The notes under the pieces: generated by a model
Told to the model about the DNA's origin: nothing
The model's database searches: none
What the model saw: the letters and a program-made list of their open reading frames with translations, nothing else
Position numbers and translations under genes: made by a program
Assembly: GCF_014844075.1 (NCBI RefSeq)
Contig: NZ_CP062165.1
Coordinates: 3,162,001-3,226,000 of the forward strand
DNA: 64,000 nucleotides
Source of the DNA: Paenibacillus sp. JNUCC-31
Lineage (GTDB): Bacteria; Bacillota; Bacilli; Paenibacillales; Paenibacillaceae
Direction: 5' to 3'
Part shown: piece after piece, positions 44,142-52,299 of the stretch
How the letters are laid out: each line of letters opens with the position of its first letter
Numbering within the stretch: the first letter of the stretch is position 1

Positions 44142-45032
44142 TTATATTTCTTCCGGGACAATCACTTCAATATGCCGAGGCAATACACGGATTCGAATGG
44201 GCAGAGAAGGCCCTTCCTCCCCGTCCACATTCGTACGAATGGCTTCCGTGGAGCGGACGTGTACTTCTTTTGCCGTAAAGTAATCCACATCCTTATGGTT
44301 CTTCAGATTGCCAAACAGCAAGGACGTTCCGAGAGTAACCGTATTAAAGACGTTCATGCTCCGAATCACAAAACAATGAATTAACCCATCATCCACCGCT
44401 GCTTCCGGAGATAATTTCTCAAAACCTCCAACCGAATTGGTCAGCGCCGCGAGAAAAAGTGGGGATTCACCTTCCCAGAACTGCCCGTCATACTCAATAG
44501 TTAGTAGCTTGGCGGTTGTGTTCATCAGGTCTTTTAAGCCTTCTTTCATATAAGCGAATGAACCCAGCCTCCACTTTTCTTCCGATGATACTGAGAACAA
44601 CGCCTCTGCCAATGAACCGGCTGCCACCACGTTGGCAAACAGACGATCATTAACTTTACCCAAATCCACCCTATGGATCTGGTCTGAACGCAACTGCCGA
44701 ATGGCTTCCTCCGGGTCAAGCGAGATATTCAGCGCACGCGCAAAATCATTCACCGTGCCCAGTGGCACCACACCCAGTCTGGGACGATGTTCCTGATCCA
44801 TCATGCCGTTTATCGTCTCATGCAAGGTCCCATCCCCACCGATAGAAACAACGAGGTCACAACCATCTTTGCAGGCACTCAGACAGAAGCTCGTCGCATC
44901 ACCTTCTCCGGCTGTCACGTTGACCACTACTTCATACTGCACTGATTCAAGAATTTCTTGCACTTGGGACACATATTGCCGAGCCTCTTCCTTGCCTGAC
45001 GATGGATTGCTAATGATCATGGCTTGACGCAT
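44142..45032 (-). CDS. Diacylglycerol kinase-like lipid kinase (DagK/BmrU type)
   Basis: The 296-residue protein is of the DAGK_cat/YegS family: IISNPSSGKEEA (about 5-16), VVSIGGDGTLHETINGM (about 60-76) and GVVPLGTVNDFARAL (about 85-99). It phosphorylates lipid alcohols using ATP. Start ATG 45030-45032 fits the family; the ATG at 45059 adds nine residues and sits before GGAGGA, which is probably the ribosome site. Confidence 0.88.
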   Translation of the reverse strand: MRQAMIISNPSSGKEEARQYVSQVQEILESVQYEVVVNVTAGEGDATSFCLSACKDGCDLVVSIGGDGTLHETINGMMDQEHRPRLGVVPLGTVNDFARALNISLDPEEAIRQLRSDQIHRVDLGKVNDRLFANVVAAGSLAEALFSVSSEEKWRLGSFAYMKEGLKDLMNTTAKLLTIEYDGQFWEGESPLFLAALTNSVGGFEKLSPEAAVDDGLIHCFVIRSMNVFNTVTLGTSLLFGNLKNHKDVDYFTAKEVHVRSTEAIRTNVDGEEGPSLPIRIRVLPRHIEVIVPEEI

Positions 45033-45376
45033 ACCCGCATCTTCTCCTCCAAATGGCATTCTTTACTTCATCTATACCCTAACTGCCCTCATGTTGAATA
45101 GGTTATGGGGAAGTTGTACGATTTTTTTGAAAAAGATGGCTGGAAAAGTGCAGTGTAAGGTTCATATCATATAGAATAGAAGTATAGTTATCTGCTCGTC
45201 GTGAATTTCTTGTTCCTTTTACCTGATGATGGGTTAATAACTATAGATGTGTTTATCTATTCTATCTGTCCATATCGTAACTATAATATTTTATCAACAT
45301 AAATGGGTACTCACAAAGTACATAAGAACAGTACATTTATCTATCCTCAAAATCGGAATCGGAGGGAATTCATGCA
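45033..45376. other. Divergent intergenic region
   Basis: Upstream of the LRR gene a TATAAT is present near 45284; no gene, hairpin terminator or RNA recognised. Confidence 0.35.
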
Positions 45377-46894
45377 ATGAGAAGAATGACTCTACTATTT
45401 CTAGTCTTTATCCTGAGTATCGGGGCAGCCGGGCAAGCGATGGCCTATACCGCATCAGACTTGGGCGAAGGAATAATCAAAGATCCTGCACTGGAGAACG
45501 GACTGAAGCTGATTCTGAACAAACCGATAGATTCCCCTCTAACCTCATCTGACCTGGAGCAGCTGAACGTCGTGGATCTGAGCAATGCAGGCATTCAAAG
45601 CCTGGCCGGTCTGGAATACGCCACGAATCTGACTCACCTCCGGCTATATGGCAATGAGATTGAAGATCTGACACCGCTGGAGCATCTGACTCAGCTTCGC
45701 GAAGTTGACGTTCGCAATAATTACATTACATCCATTGATGCTCTGGCTGAACTAAAAGACCTGGGACGGCTGTTTATCAGCAACAACTCCATTTCTTCCA
45801 TAGACGTTGTACGGGGATTCACCAGACTACATACGTTTCACGCCAGCGGAAACCAGATTGCCAGTCTCTCCGCGCTGGCAGATGCAAATGATCTGCAATG
45901 GCTCGAAATCTCCAATAATGCAATAACCGATCTGACACCACTAGGGGATAAAAGGAAGCTTCACCAACTCAACGTGGCCAACAATCACATCCACACACTG
46001 GATGTACTGGCTGATCTGCCAAATACACTTCAGAAGCTGAATGTGGCAGGCAATCAGATTACCGATCTGATGCCTCTGGAGCATATGACACGTCTGCGGA
46101 CACTCGACTTCTCCGGGAATCAGGTTCAGCACCTGACGCCTCTGGAAGAATTGGTAGATTTGAGGGAACTGAATGCGGAGTCCAATCAGATCTATGATCT
46201 GGAACCATTACGACAGCTGTCCAAGCTGGAGGTACTGAAACTGTCTAACAACCGGGTGTGGGATCTGACACCCATTGCAGGTTTTACTTTTACAAGAAAT
46301 AACACTGCCCCTACCATAACGGACATCTCTGCTTCCACCTCCTTATCTTCCGGTACCCAGACTTCGATCTCGGAGCCGGAGCCTGCCGGACTAACGGTAC
46401 AAAATAATTATCTGGATGTTGCGAGCGGCAGTGATACGATGCGCCTTCTGAACCAGATGAATGTACGGGAGCAGAAACGCACCCCACAAGGGAGATTTCA
46501 GCGGCTGATTGAAGGGTCCACAACGGCTTATATCGGGGATCATGCTTACGCTCTGGAGGCTGCGCCTTTTATCGATGAAGGTCGGACCTATGTACCGCTC
46601 CGATTTGTCTCCGAACAGTTGAACGCCAGCGTGAACTGGAATCCGGATACACAGGAGGTTCAGATTGCGCAGAATGAAACATCGGTCCGGTGGACGGTAG
46701 GCGACAAACAGGTGGTTGTAAACGATAGGCTTGCAATGAACGATGCACCTCTATTGATGAAGGATGGAAAGACGTTTGTTCCGGTACGTTTTATTTCGGA
46801 GCAATTCAATACAACAGTTGGTTATATCGGAAGCAGCAAAACGATTTTGATCTTCGAAAATAAAGCGCAAGATGAGAGCGTGCAACAACCTTAA
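45377..46894 (+). CDS. Secreted leucine-rich-repeat protein with stalk domain
   Basis: The 505-residue exported protein has a signal peptide (cleavage near AMAYTA), ten or so 22-residue internalin-type LRRs at about 60-300 (L..L.L..N.I..l.pL..l), a Ser/Thr linker (about 305-355), then a copper-amine-oxidase-N-like stalk domain at about 385-500 (RTYVPLRFVSEQLNASVNWN, KTFVPVRFISEQFNTTV). LRRs bind proteins or glycans; the stalk domain is wall-associated. GGAGGG lies 10 nt before ATG; an overlapping ATG CAA TGA mini-ORF precedes it. Confidence 0.88.
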   Translation: MRRMTLLFLVFILSIGAAGQAMAYTASDLGEGIIKDPALENGLKLILNKPIDSPLTSSDLEQLNVVDLSNAGIQSLAGLEYATNLTHLRLYGNEIEDLTPLEHLTQLREVDVRNNYITSIDALAELKDLGRLFISNNSISSIDVVRGFTRLHTFHASGNQIASLSALADANDLQWLEISNNAITDLTPLGDKRKLHQLNVANNHIHTLDVLADLPNTLQKLNVAGNQITDLMPLEHMTRLRTLDFSGNQVQHLTPLEELVDLRELNAESNQIYDLEPLRQLSKLEVLKLSNNRVWDLTPIAGFTFTRNNTAPTITDISASTSLSSGTQTSISEPEPAGLTVQNNYLDVASGSDTMRLLNQMNVREQKRTPQGRFQRLIEGSTTAYIGDHAYALEAAPFIDEGRTYVPLRFVSEQLNASVNWNPDTQEVQIAQNETSVRWTVGDKQVVVNDRLAMNDAPLLMKDGKTFVPVRFISEQFNTTVGYIGSSKTILIFENKAQDESVQQP

Positions 46895-46990
46895 TTATGC
46901 AATTGCAATTACATGATCAAGCACCAAGCACTTATCTCAATGTACCATTCAATTCATAAGCCATCCCTGTAGATTATTACATGCACAGCG

Positions 46991-47023
46991 AAGTCCCCGT
47001 CTGAACATCAGCGGGGATTTTTG
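46991..47023. terminator. Intrinsic terminator
   Basis: AAGTCCCCG pairs with CGGGGATTTTT, between convergent LRR and AraC genes. Confidence 0.75.
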
Positions 47024-47062
47024 CTGAGCATTAAACGGGATACGAGCACGCGCACATGCGAT

Positions 47063-47977
47063 TTAATCGAAGAAACGAATGCTGCCCATCGTCTGCCTGT
47101 ATTCACTGGGACTCATGCCAGTCCATCTTCTGAACTGCCGGCTAAAATGCGCAAGACTGGAATATCCAAGCATCGCAGCAACCCGAGTGAGGTTCAGATC
47201 AGGTTGATGTATCAACTGCTTGGCCTCGTGAAGTTTCAGTTCGGACAAATATCTGCGCGGGGAGATGCCATATACTTTCTGAAACGTCTCCAGTGCATAA
47301 CCAGGACTGATTTGAAGCGAAGCCGCGATCTCTTCCATCCGAATCTGCTTGTCCCCCAACCCTTCCCGCTGGATATTACCGGCATTGAACTGACTCTTGA
47401 TGGCCTCGGCAATCAGCGTTGCATAATGGGCCACAGTAGGCGATACGGCTTCTTGGGAACGGGAGGAACTCTGCTCTGCCAATATCGCTAAAATCTCCAG
47501 CAAACCAGCCTGCATACGGAACAAATCCGACGTTGTATATTCTTCTTTATCCTGAAGCAGGTCCACCCATTTCATCATGACCTCCGTCAATCGATGGTTA
47601 TCCTCACTGTCATACGGGAATAACAGCTGTACATGTCGGCTCATCTCCTGGCGAAACAGAACCTCGTCCACATTGAAATGGGCAATAAAATAAGTCAGCC
47701 CCTGCTCCTGATTGCATTCATTGGTATGTTTGCATCCGGGCGGAATGAGCAAGATATCTCCTGCCTGGAGATCATATCGGATGTTCTCCAGTATCGTCGT
47801 CTGCGCCCCTTCCAGAATCAGTATCAATTCGAAGGCCAAATGTGATTCAAGCGGCACTTGCCATCCTTGCTTCACCTTCTGCATGTGAGCACCAAACAGC
47901 TTGACGTTCCAGTCTGTCGCAGGCAGCCATCGGCTCTCCGGAGATAGATAAGAACGATATGGTTCTGGGATGATCAT
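47063..47977 (-). CDS. AraC-family transcriptional regulator
   Basis: The 304-residue protein has an N-terminal cupin sugar-sensing domain (LAFELILILEGAQTTILE ... QAGDILLIPPGCKHTNEC) and a C-terminal double HTH (about 205-300: IRMEEIAASLQISPGYALET, LTRVAAMLGYSSLAHFSRQF). It is divergent from a GH30 gene and probably activates it on sensing a sugar. ATG 47975-47977 follows AGGTGGTGAA. Confidence 0.92.
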   Translation of the reverse strand: MIIPEPYRSYLSPESRWLPATDWNVKLFGAHMQKVKQGWQVPLESHLAFELILILEGAQTTILENIRYDLQAGDILLIPPGCKHTNECNQEQGLTYFIAHFNVDEVLFRQEMSRHVQLLFPYDSEDNHRLTEVMMKWVDLLQDKEEYTTSDLFRMQAGLLEILAILAEQSSSRSQEAVSPTVAHYATLIAEAIKSQFNAGNIQREGLGDKQIRMEEIAASLQISPGYALETFQKVYGISPRRYLSELKLHEAKQLIHQPDLNLTRVAAMLGYSSLAHFSRQFRRWTGMSPSEYRQTMGSIRFFD

Positions 47978-48096
47978 GAATTTCACCACCTTGGATTAGG
48001 GCAAATTTTACGCGGTTCAGCGTATCTTCTTTTGCAACAGGCCTTGATATACTGACTGTACATCATACCTGAGATTCAAGCGAGGAGGAAATTCCA

Positions 48097-49431
48097 ATGT
48101 CCCTGACGTTACATGGTTATTCCACCACACCAGATCATTCGTGGAAAGAGATTTCTTATACACTTACAAATGAAAACGCTAACTTAAAACTCACAGGTGA
48201 ACAGCATCAGCTTGTTGAAGGATTTGGCGGTTGTTTCAATGAGCTTGGTTATATGGCACTGTCCCACTTGAATGAGGAACAGCGCCATGACGTATTTTAT
48301 TCCCTCTTCCATCCGGAGGGAGATCAGAAATTCAGCATCTGCCGCCTGCCAATTGGCGCGAGTGATTATGCAGAGCAATGGTATAGTCACAATGAGGTGG
48401 ACGGTGACGTGGCAATGGAGCATTTTTCGATCGAGCGTGACTTCAAATATCTGATTCCATACATCAAAGAGGCCCTGACCTACAATCCGAATCTGCAATT
48501 CTTCGCCTCGCCGTGGAGCCCGCCAACCTGGATGAAATCGCCGAAAGCCTATAACTACGGAACGCTGCGCTGGGAGAAGGATATTCTGGAAGCGTATGCG
48601 CTGTATTTCGTCAAATTCGTACAGGCATACCGGGACGCAGGCATTACCATCCATCAGGTTCATGTGCAGAATGAAGTGATCGCCGATCAGAAATTTCCTT
48701 CCTGCATGTGGACAGGCGAGCAGCTGCGTGAGTTTATCGCCGATTACCTGGGGCCTGCTTTTGACCAGCATGGTCTGGACACGGAAATCTGGCTGGGAAC
48801 GATCAATGCACCTGACCCATGGGAAGAATTGATCAAGAAGAAAACGAATGATTTCGACGAATATGCCGGACTGGTGCTTAGTGATCCCAAAGCGTACGCC
48901 TATATTAAGGGTGTCGGTTATCAGTGGGCAGGTAAAAACGCCATTCAACGTACCGCAGCGAGCTACCCGGAGCTTCGTTACATGCAGACCGAGAATGAAT
49001 GCGGTGATGGCGACAACACGTGGAACTATGCCAAGTATGTATTCAATCTGTATCAGCATTATTTCAGCAATGGAGTGAATGCATACATTTACTGGAACAT
49101 GGTTCTGGAGCCAAAAGGCCGCAGCACGTGGGGATGGGAGCAAAACTCCATGATTACAGTAGATCCGGATGCCAAAGAAACCATACGGAATCCCGAGTAT
49201 TATGTGATGAAACATTTTGCTCATGATGTCGTTCCTGGTGCGCGAAGAGTAGGATTGTCTGGAGCCTGGAGCGGCAAAGCAGTCGCTTTTCGCAACCCGG
49301 ACAATAGTCTCGTCATTGTCATCAACAACCCGTTCAAGGACAGACGCGACCTGCATCTGGCGTATGAAGGGCAGACACTCCGGTTCGAGCTGGAAGCTGA
49401 TTCCTTCAACAGTATTGTCATTCCGTCCTAG
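48097..49431 (+). CDS. Glycoside hydrolase family 30
   Basis: This 444-residue TIM-barrel GH30 has GFGGCFNELGYMAL (N-terminal), ASPWSPPTWMKSPKAYNYG (about 137-155), acid/base Glu in VHVQNEVIADQKFP (about 194) and nucleophile Glu in MQTENECGDG (about 294), followed by a small beta domain. GH30 includes beta-1,6-glucanases, glucosylceramidases and xylanases. No signal peptide, so it probably acts inside on imported oligosaccharides. AGGAGGAAATTCC before ATG. Confidence 0.92.
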   Translation: MSLTLHGYSTTPDHSWKEISYTLTNENANLKLTGEQHQLVEGFGGCFNELGYMALSHLNEEQRHDVFYSLFHPEGDQKFSICRLPIGASDYAEQWYSHNEVDGDVAMEHFSIERDFKYLIPYIKEALTYNPNLQFFASPWSPPTWMKSPKAYNYGTLRWEKDILEAYALYFVKFVQAYRDAGITIHQVHVQNEVIADQKFPSCMWTGEQLREFIADYLGPAFDQHGLDTEIWLGTINAPDPWEELIKKKTNDFDEYAGLVLSDPKAYAYIKGVGYQWAGKNAIQRTAASYPELRYMQTENECGDGDNTWNYAKYVFNLYQHYFSNGVNAYIYWNMVLEPKGRSTWGWEQNSMITVDPDAKETIRNPEYYVMKHFAHDVVPGARRVGLSGAWSGKAVAFRNPDNSLVIVINNPFKDRRDLHLAYEGQTLRFELEADSFNSIVIPS

Positions 49432-49444
49432 TCAAGACGTATTA

Positions 49445-49494
49445 AAAAATAGCGCTCTGACCGCTACTTGATCTGCGGAACAGGCGCTATTTTT
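49445..49494. terminator. Bidirectional intrinsic terminator
   Basis: AAAAATAGCGC pairs with GCGCTATTTTT between convergent GH30 and GH10 genes. Confidence 0.85.
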
Positions 49495-49536
49495 GGGATA
49501 CAAGTGATAGCAGGAAGAACGTGATTATTATGCTGC

Positions 49537-50499
49537 TTAAGGATTGTTAGCCAGATAGTTTCTCAGCCACTGCATTGCTGGACGCTCTGTACCATTGCTG
49601 TTCACCAGATGGGAACCTGGTTGCCAGGTTTGATTCTGGTTGTAGCCCCACAGCGTCACCCCTTTAACGGCAGAGTGCTGCCATAGTACAGGGAATTTCT
49701 GCTGATAGCGCTGTAACTGCGTATTGTCATCACCCGTCATGTCCAGTTCGGATACATAAATCGGCAGACCGGTCGCAGCCAGCTTGTTCAATACGGTATT
49801 CATTGTGCTTACGGAAACGTTATCCATATTAAAGTAATGGGCCTGAATACCAATCCCATCAACAAGGCCTCTGCTCTTCAGAATATTGATAATCTGTATA
49901 TATTGATCCGCTTTAGCCGGATCACCGATGATGCCGTATTCATTGATCAGCAATTTGGAGTTGGGAAAGGCTTGTCTTGCCTGTTGGAAAGACCAAATGA
50001 CCCAATCCCAGCCCGTTGCTCCATCCCCACCAATAGCGTTTCGATAGGAAGGCTTGGCATGCAGCGGCTCATTGACTACATCCACAAATGCGGCTTTAGG
50101 GTAACGTTGTCCTGCTGCTTTTATCCACTGTGTCACTTCAGCCTTCTGATCAGCAGCCGAAAGACTGTTTATCCATCCTGGCTGCTGATTTCCCCACACC
50201 AAAGTATGGAACTTGAAAGGAAATCCATTATTGACGGCATGATTGTATGCCATGTCTGCCTGAGACCAGTTCATGACGTTGCGTGTACCCTCAACCGCAT
50301 CCCATTTGGTTGAATTCTCGGGAGTCACCTGATTCCAGTAGGGATTAAAATTGGAAGGCACACTGCTTGCGATGATATTCCCTAGAAATTTGCTGCCTTT
50401 CGCCAAACCGGCACTCACACTGCCCACGGCTACGGATGCAGCAAGTACACCCACTAAAGCGAGCGAACCCACCGTTTTGAACCATTTGGACTTAAACAA
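49537..50499 (-). CDS. Secreted endo-1,4-beta-xylanase (GH10)
   Basis: The 320-residue GH10 has a signal peptide (cleavage near VSAGLA) and the barrel motifs NQVTPENSTKWDAVEG, FKFHTLVWGNQQPGW, acid/base Glu in DVVNEPLH (about 140) and nucleophile Glu in PIYVSELDMTG (about 245). It hydrolyses internal xylan bonds outside the cell. TTG start 7 nt from AGGAGG. A cre site lies about 40 nt upstream. Confidence 0.95.
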   Translation of the reverse strand: MFKSKWFKTVGSLALVGVLAASVAVGSVSAGLAKGSKFLGNIIASSVPSNFNPYWNQVTPENSTKWDAVEGTRNVMNWSQADMAYNHAVNNGFPFKFHTLVWGNQQPGWINSLSAADQKAEVTQWIKAAGQRYPKAAFVDVVNEPLHAKPSYRNAIGGDGATGWDWVIWSFQQARQAFPNSKLLINEYGIIGDPAKADQYIQIINILKSRGLVDGIGIQAHYFNMDNVSVSTMNTVLNKLAATGLPIYVSELDMTGDDNTQLQRYQQKFPVLWQHSAVKGVTLWGYNQNQTWQPGSHLVNSNGTERPAMQWLRNYLANNP

Positions 50500-50537
50500 T
50501 GTATTTCCTCCTTTAAAAGTATAATAGTTGACCATAT

Positions 50538-50551
50538 GGTAAGCGCTTACA
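50538..50551. promoter_or_regulatory. CcpA cre site for xylanase
   Basis: On the minus strand TGTAAGCGCTTACC differs at one base from the ideal cre TGTAAGCGCTTACA. It lies between promoter region and xylanase start: glucose repression expected. Confidence 0.75.
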
Positions 50552-50791
50552 AATTCATTTTACTGGATATATTTGTAATTATCCATGTAAAAAGTATAGC
50601 TTATCCCTCAATAATTATAGGTATTGGATAGTAATTATATTTACAAATCTATAAATCTAGATATAATGTAATCCAGAGAACCTGATTTTTTAGCGATCAT
50701 TAATATAAGATAAGGAGGTGTTTCTTCAGCTTATTGTATCTATTTTTCTATATATATAAATATAAGATCAATTGGAGGTCTACTTTTTAAA

Positions 50792-51976
50792 ATGAAATCA
50801 CAACAGGTTAACCCACTGCTCATCCTCATTCTGGCATTGGGTGTATTCGCCATCATCACTACAGAAGTAGGCATTATAGGTGTCCTGCCCCTGATTACGC
50901 AGAAATTCAACATCACCGCTGCTCAGGCTGGATGGCTGGTAAGTATTTTCGCTTTAGTCGTTGCCGTGTCTGGCCCTTTTCTGACCTTGCTTGTATCTGG
51001 TATCAATCGTAAAACGATTTTGTTAACGGCTGTACTGTTATTTGCCATTTCCAATGTAGTCTACGCCTACACAACCCGTTTCGACATGATGTTCATCTTT
51101 CGGATTATCCCGGCCATCTTTCATCCGGTCTTCTTCTCTGTTGCTCTCGTCACGGGTGCCAAACTGGTCCCACCGGAAAAGAGCAGTCAGGCGGTTGCCA
51201 AAGTGTTTACCGGGATCACCGCTGGTTTTGCATTCGGCGTGCCCCTAACTTCCTATCTTGCGGAACGAGTCTCGTTGGAGGCTGCGTTTTGGTTCGGAGC
51301 GGCTGTCAGTCTCATTGCTTTCGTCGGGATATGGATTTGGCTGCCTTCGATGCCTGTGCAAGAAAAGATGTCCTATGGCAAACAGATCGGTATTTTGCGT
51401 AAACCTGCGCTGTGGTTGAATATTACTACTGTCGTTTTTATTTTTGCAGCCATGTTCTCCGTGTACAGTTATTTCGCCGAATATCTTGGGCAAGTCACTC
51501 ATATGGGTGGTTCCTGGATTAGTGTAATGCTCTTGGTCTTTGGCGTCATTATGATTGCCGGGAATTTGGTGTTTGGACAGCTTCTGCATCGAAATATTCC
51601 GAGGACCGTTCTCCTTTTCCCAGTGCTATATATGGCAGCTTATTTACTCGTTTATTATGCAGGCTCCTACTTCATTCCGATGATCCTAATGGCGTTCGTC
51701 TGGGGTGCCATTCACTCTGGTGGTCTGATTGTCAGTCAAACTTGGCTAACAACGGAGTCTCGGGAAGCACCGGAGTTCGGAAACAGTCTCTTTGTCTCTT
51801 TCTCTAATCTGGGAATCACCTTCGGTACTTCCATTGGCGGCTGGTTCATTGCCCAACTTGGAATTCATCAGGTTATCTGGAGCGGAATCATCTTTGGTTT
51901 GCTTGCTTGGGTATCTATCGTTGTCAAGATAAAATTCTTCACCTCTCGTAGTCATAGTTCAATTGAGACGCTTTAA
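50792..51976 (+). CDS. MFS transporter (DHA1/AraJ type)
   Basis: This 394-residue 12-helix major facilitator has TEVGIIGVLPLITQKFNIT at helix 1 and the motif-A-like loop SGINRKTILL (about 68-77). It belongs to the drug:H+ antiporter-1 / sugar-efflux group. It is weakly preceded by GGAGGTCTAC. Substrate unknown. Confidence 0.9.
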   Translation: MKSQQVNPLLILILALGVFAIITTEVGIIGVLPLITQKFNITAAQAGWLVSIFALVVAVSGPFLTLLVSGINRKTILLTAVLLFAISNVVYAYTTRFDMMFIFRIIPAIFHPVFFSVALVTGAKLVPPEKSSQAVAKVFTGITAGFAFGVPLTSYLAERVSLEAAFWFGAAVSLIAFVGIWIWLPSMPVQEKMSYGKQIGILRKPALWLNITTVVFIFAAMFSVYSYFAEYLGQVTHMGGSWISVMLLVFGVIMIAGNLVFGQLLHRNIPRTVLLFPVLYMAAYLLVYYAGSYFIPMILMAFVWGAIHSGGLIVSQTWLTTESREAPEFGNSLFVSFSNLGITFGTSIGGWFIAQLGIHQVIWSGIIFGLLAWVSIVVKIKFFTSRSHSSIETL

Positions 51977-52138
51977 GAGTTAAGGAGCCCGTTGTTCTGG
52001 AGCAAAGTGCTCTCTTCCATAACGAGAAAATCCCTTCTTCATCAGTAACATGCTCATACTGAAGTGCCAAGCGTCACATACAATCAATTATGATTTGGGT
52101 GTTGTTGAGGAAGAAGTTTAACATATAAAAATACGTGT

Positions 52139-52196
52139 AGAGACTACTCTGATCATTTTCCAGTGAATTCCTACGGAATGATCCAGAGCGGTCTCT
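52139..52196 (+). terminator. Long terminator hairpin
   Basis: AGAGACT-ACTCTGATCATT pairs (with one bulge) with AATGATCCAGAG-CGG-TCTCT, followed by TTTTA. Terminates the MFS transcript; the rest of 51977-52299 is empty. Confidence 0.7.
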
Positions 52197-52299
52197 TTTA
52201 TTTGTCATTTTGTGGTTTACATTTACCAAATGTTTATCTAGTATTAACTCCAATGACACCTATCTTTACATAACACTAGATAACAAGGGAGATTACAAC

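Noticed and set aside
48184..49356. 390-codon antisense ORF over GH30
   Set aside because: Shadow of a clearly coding GH30 gene; no start signal or protein family.
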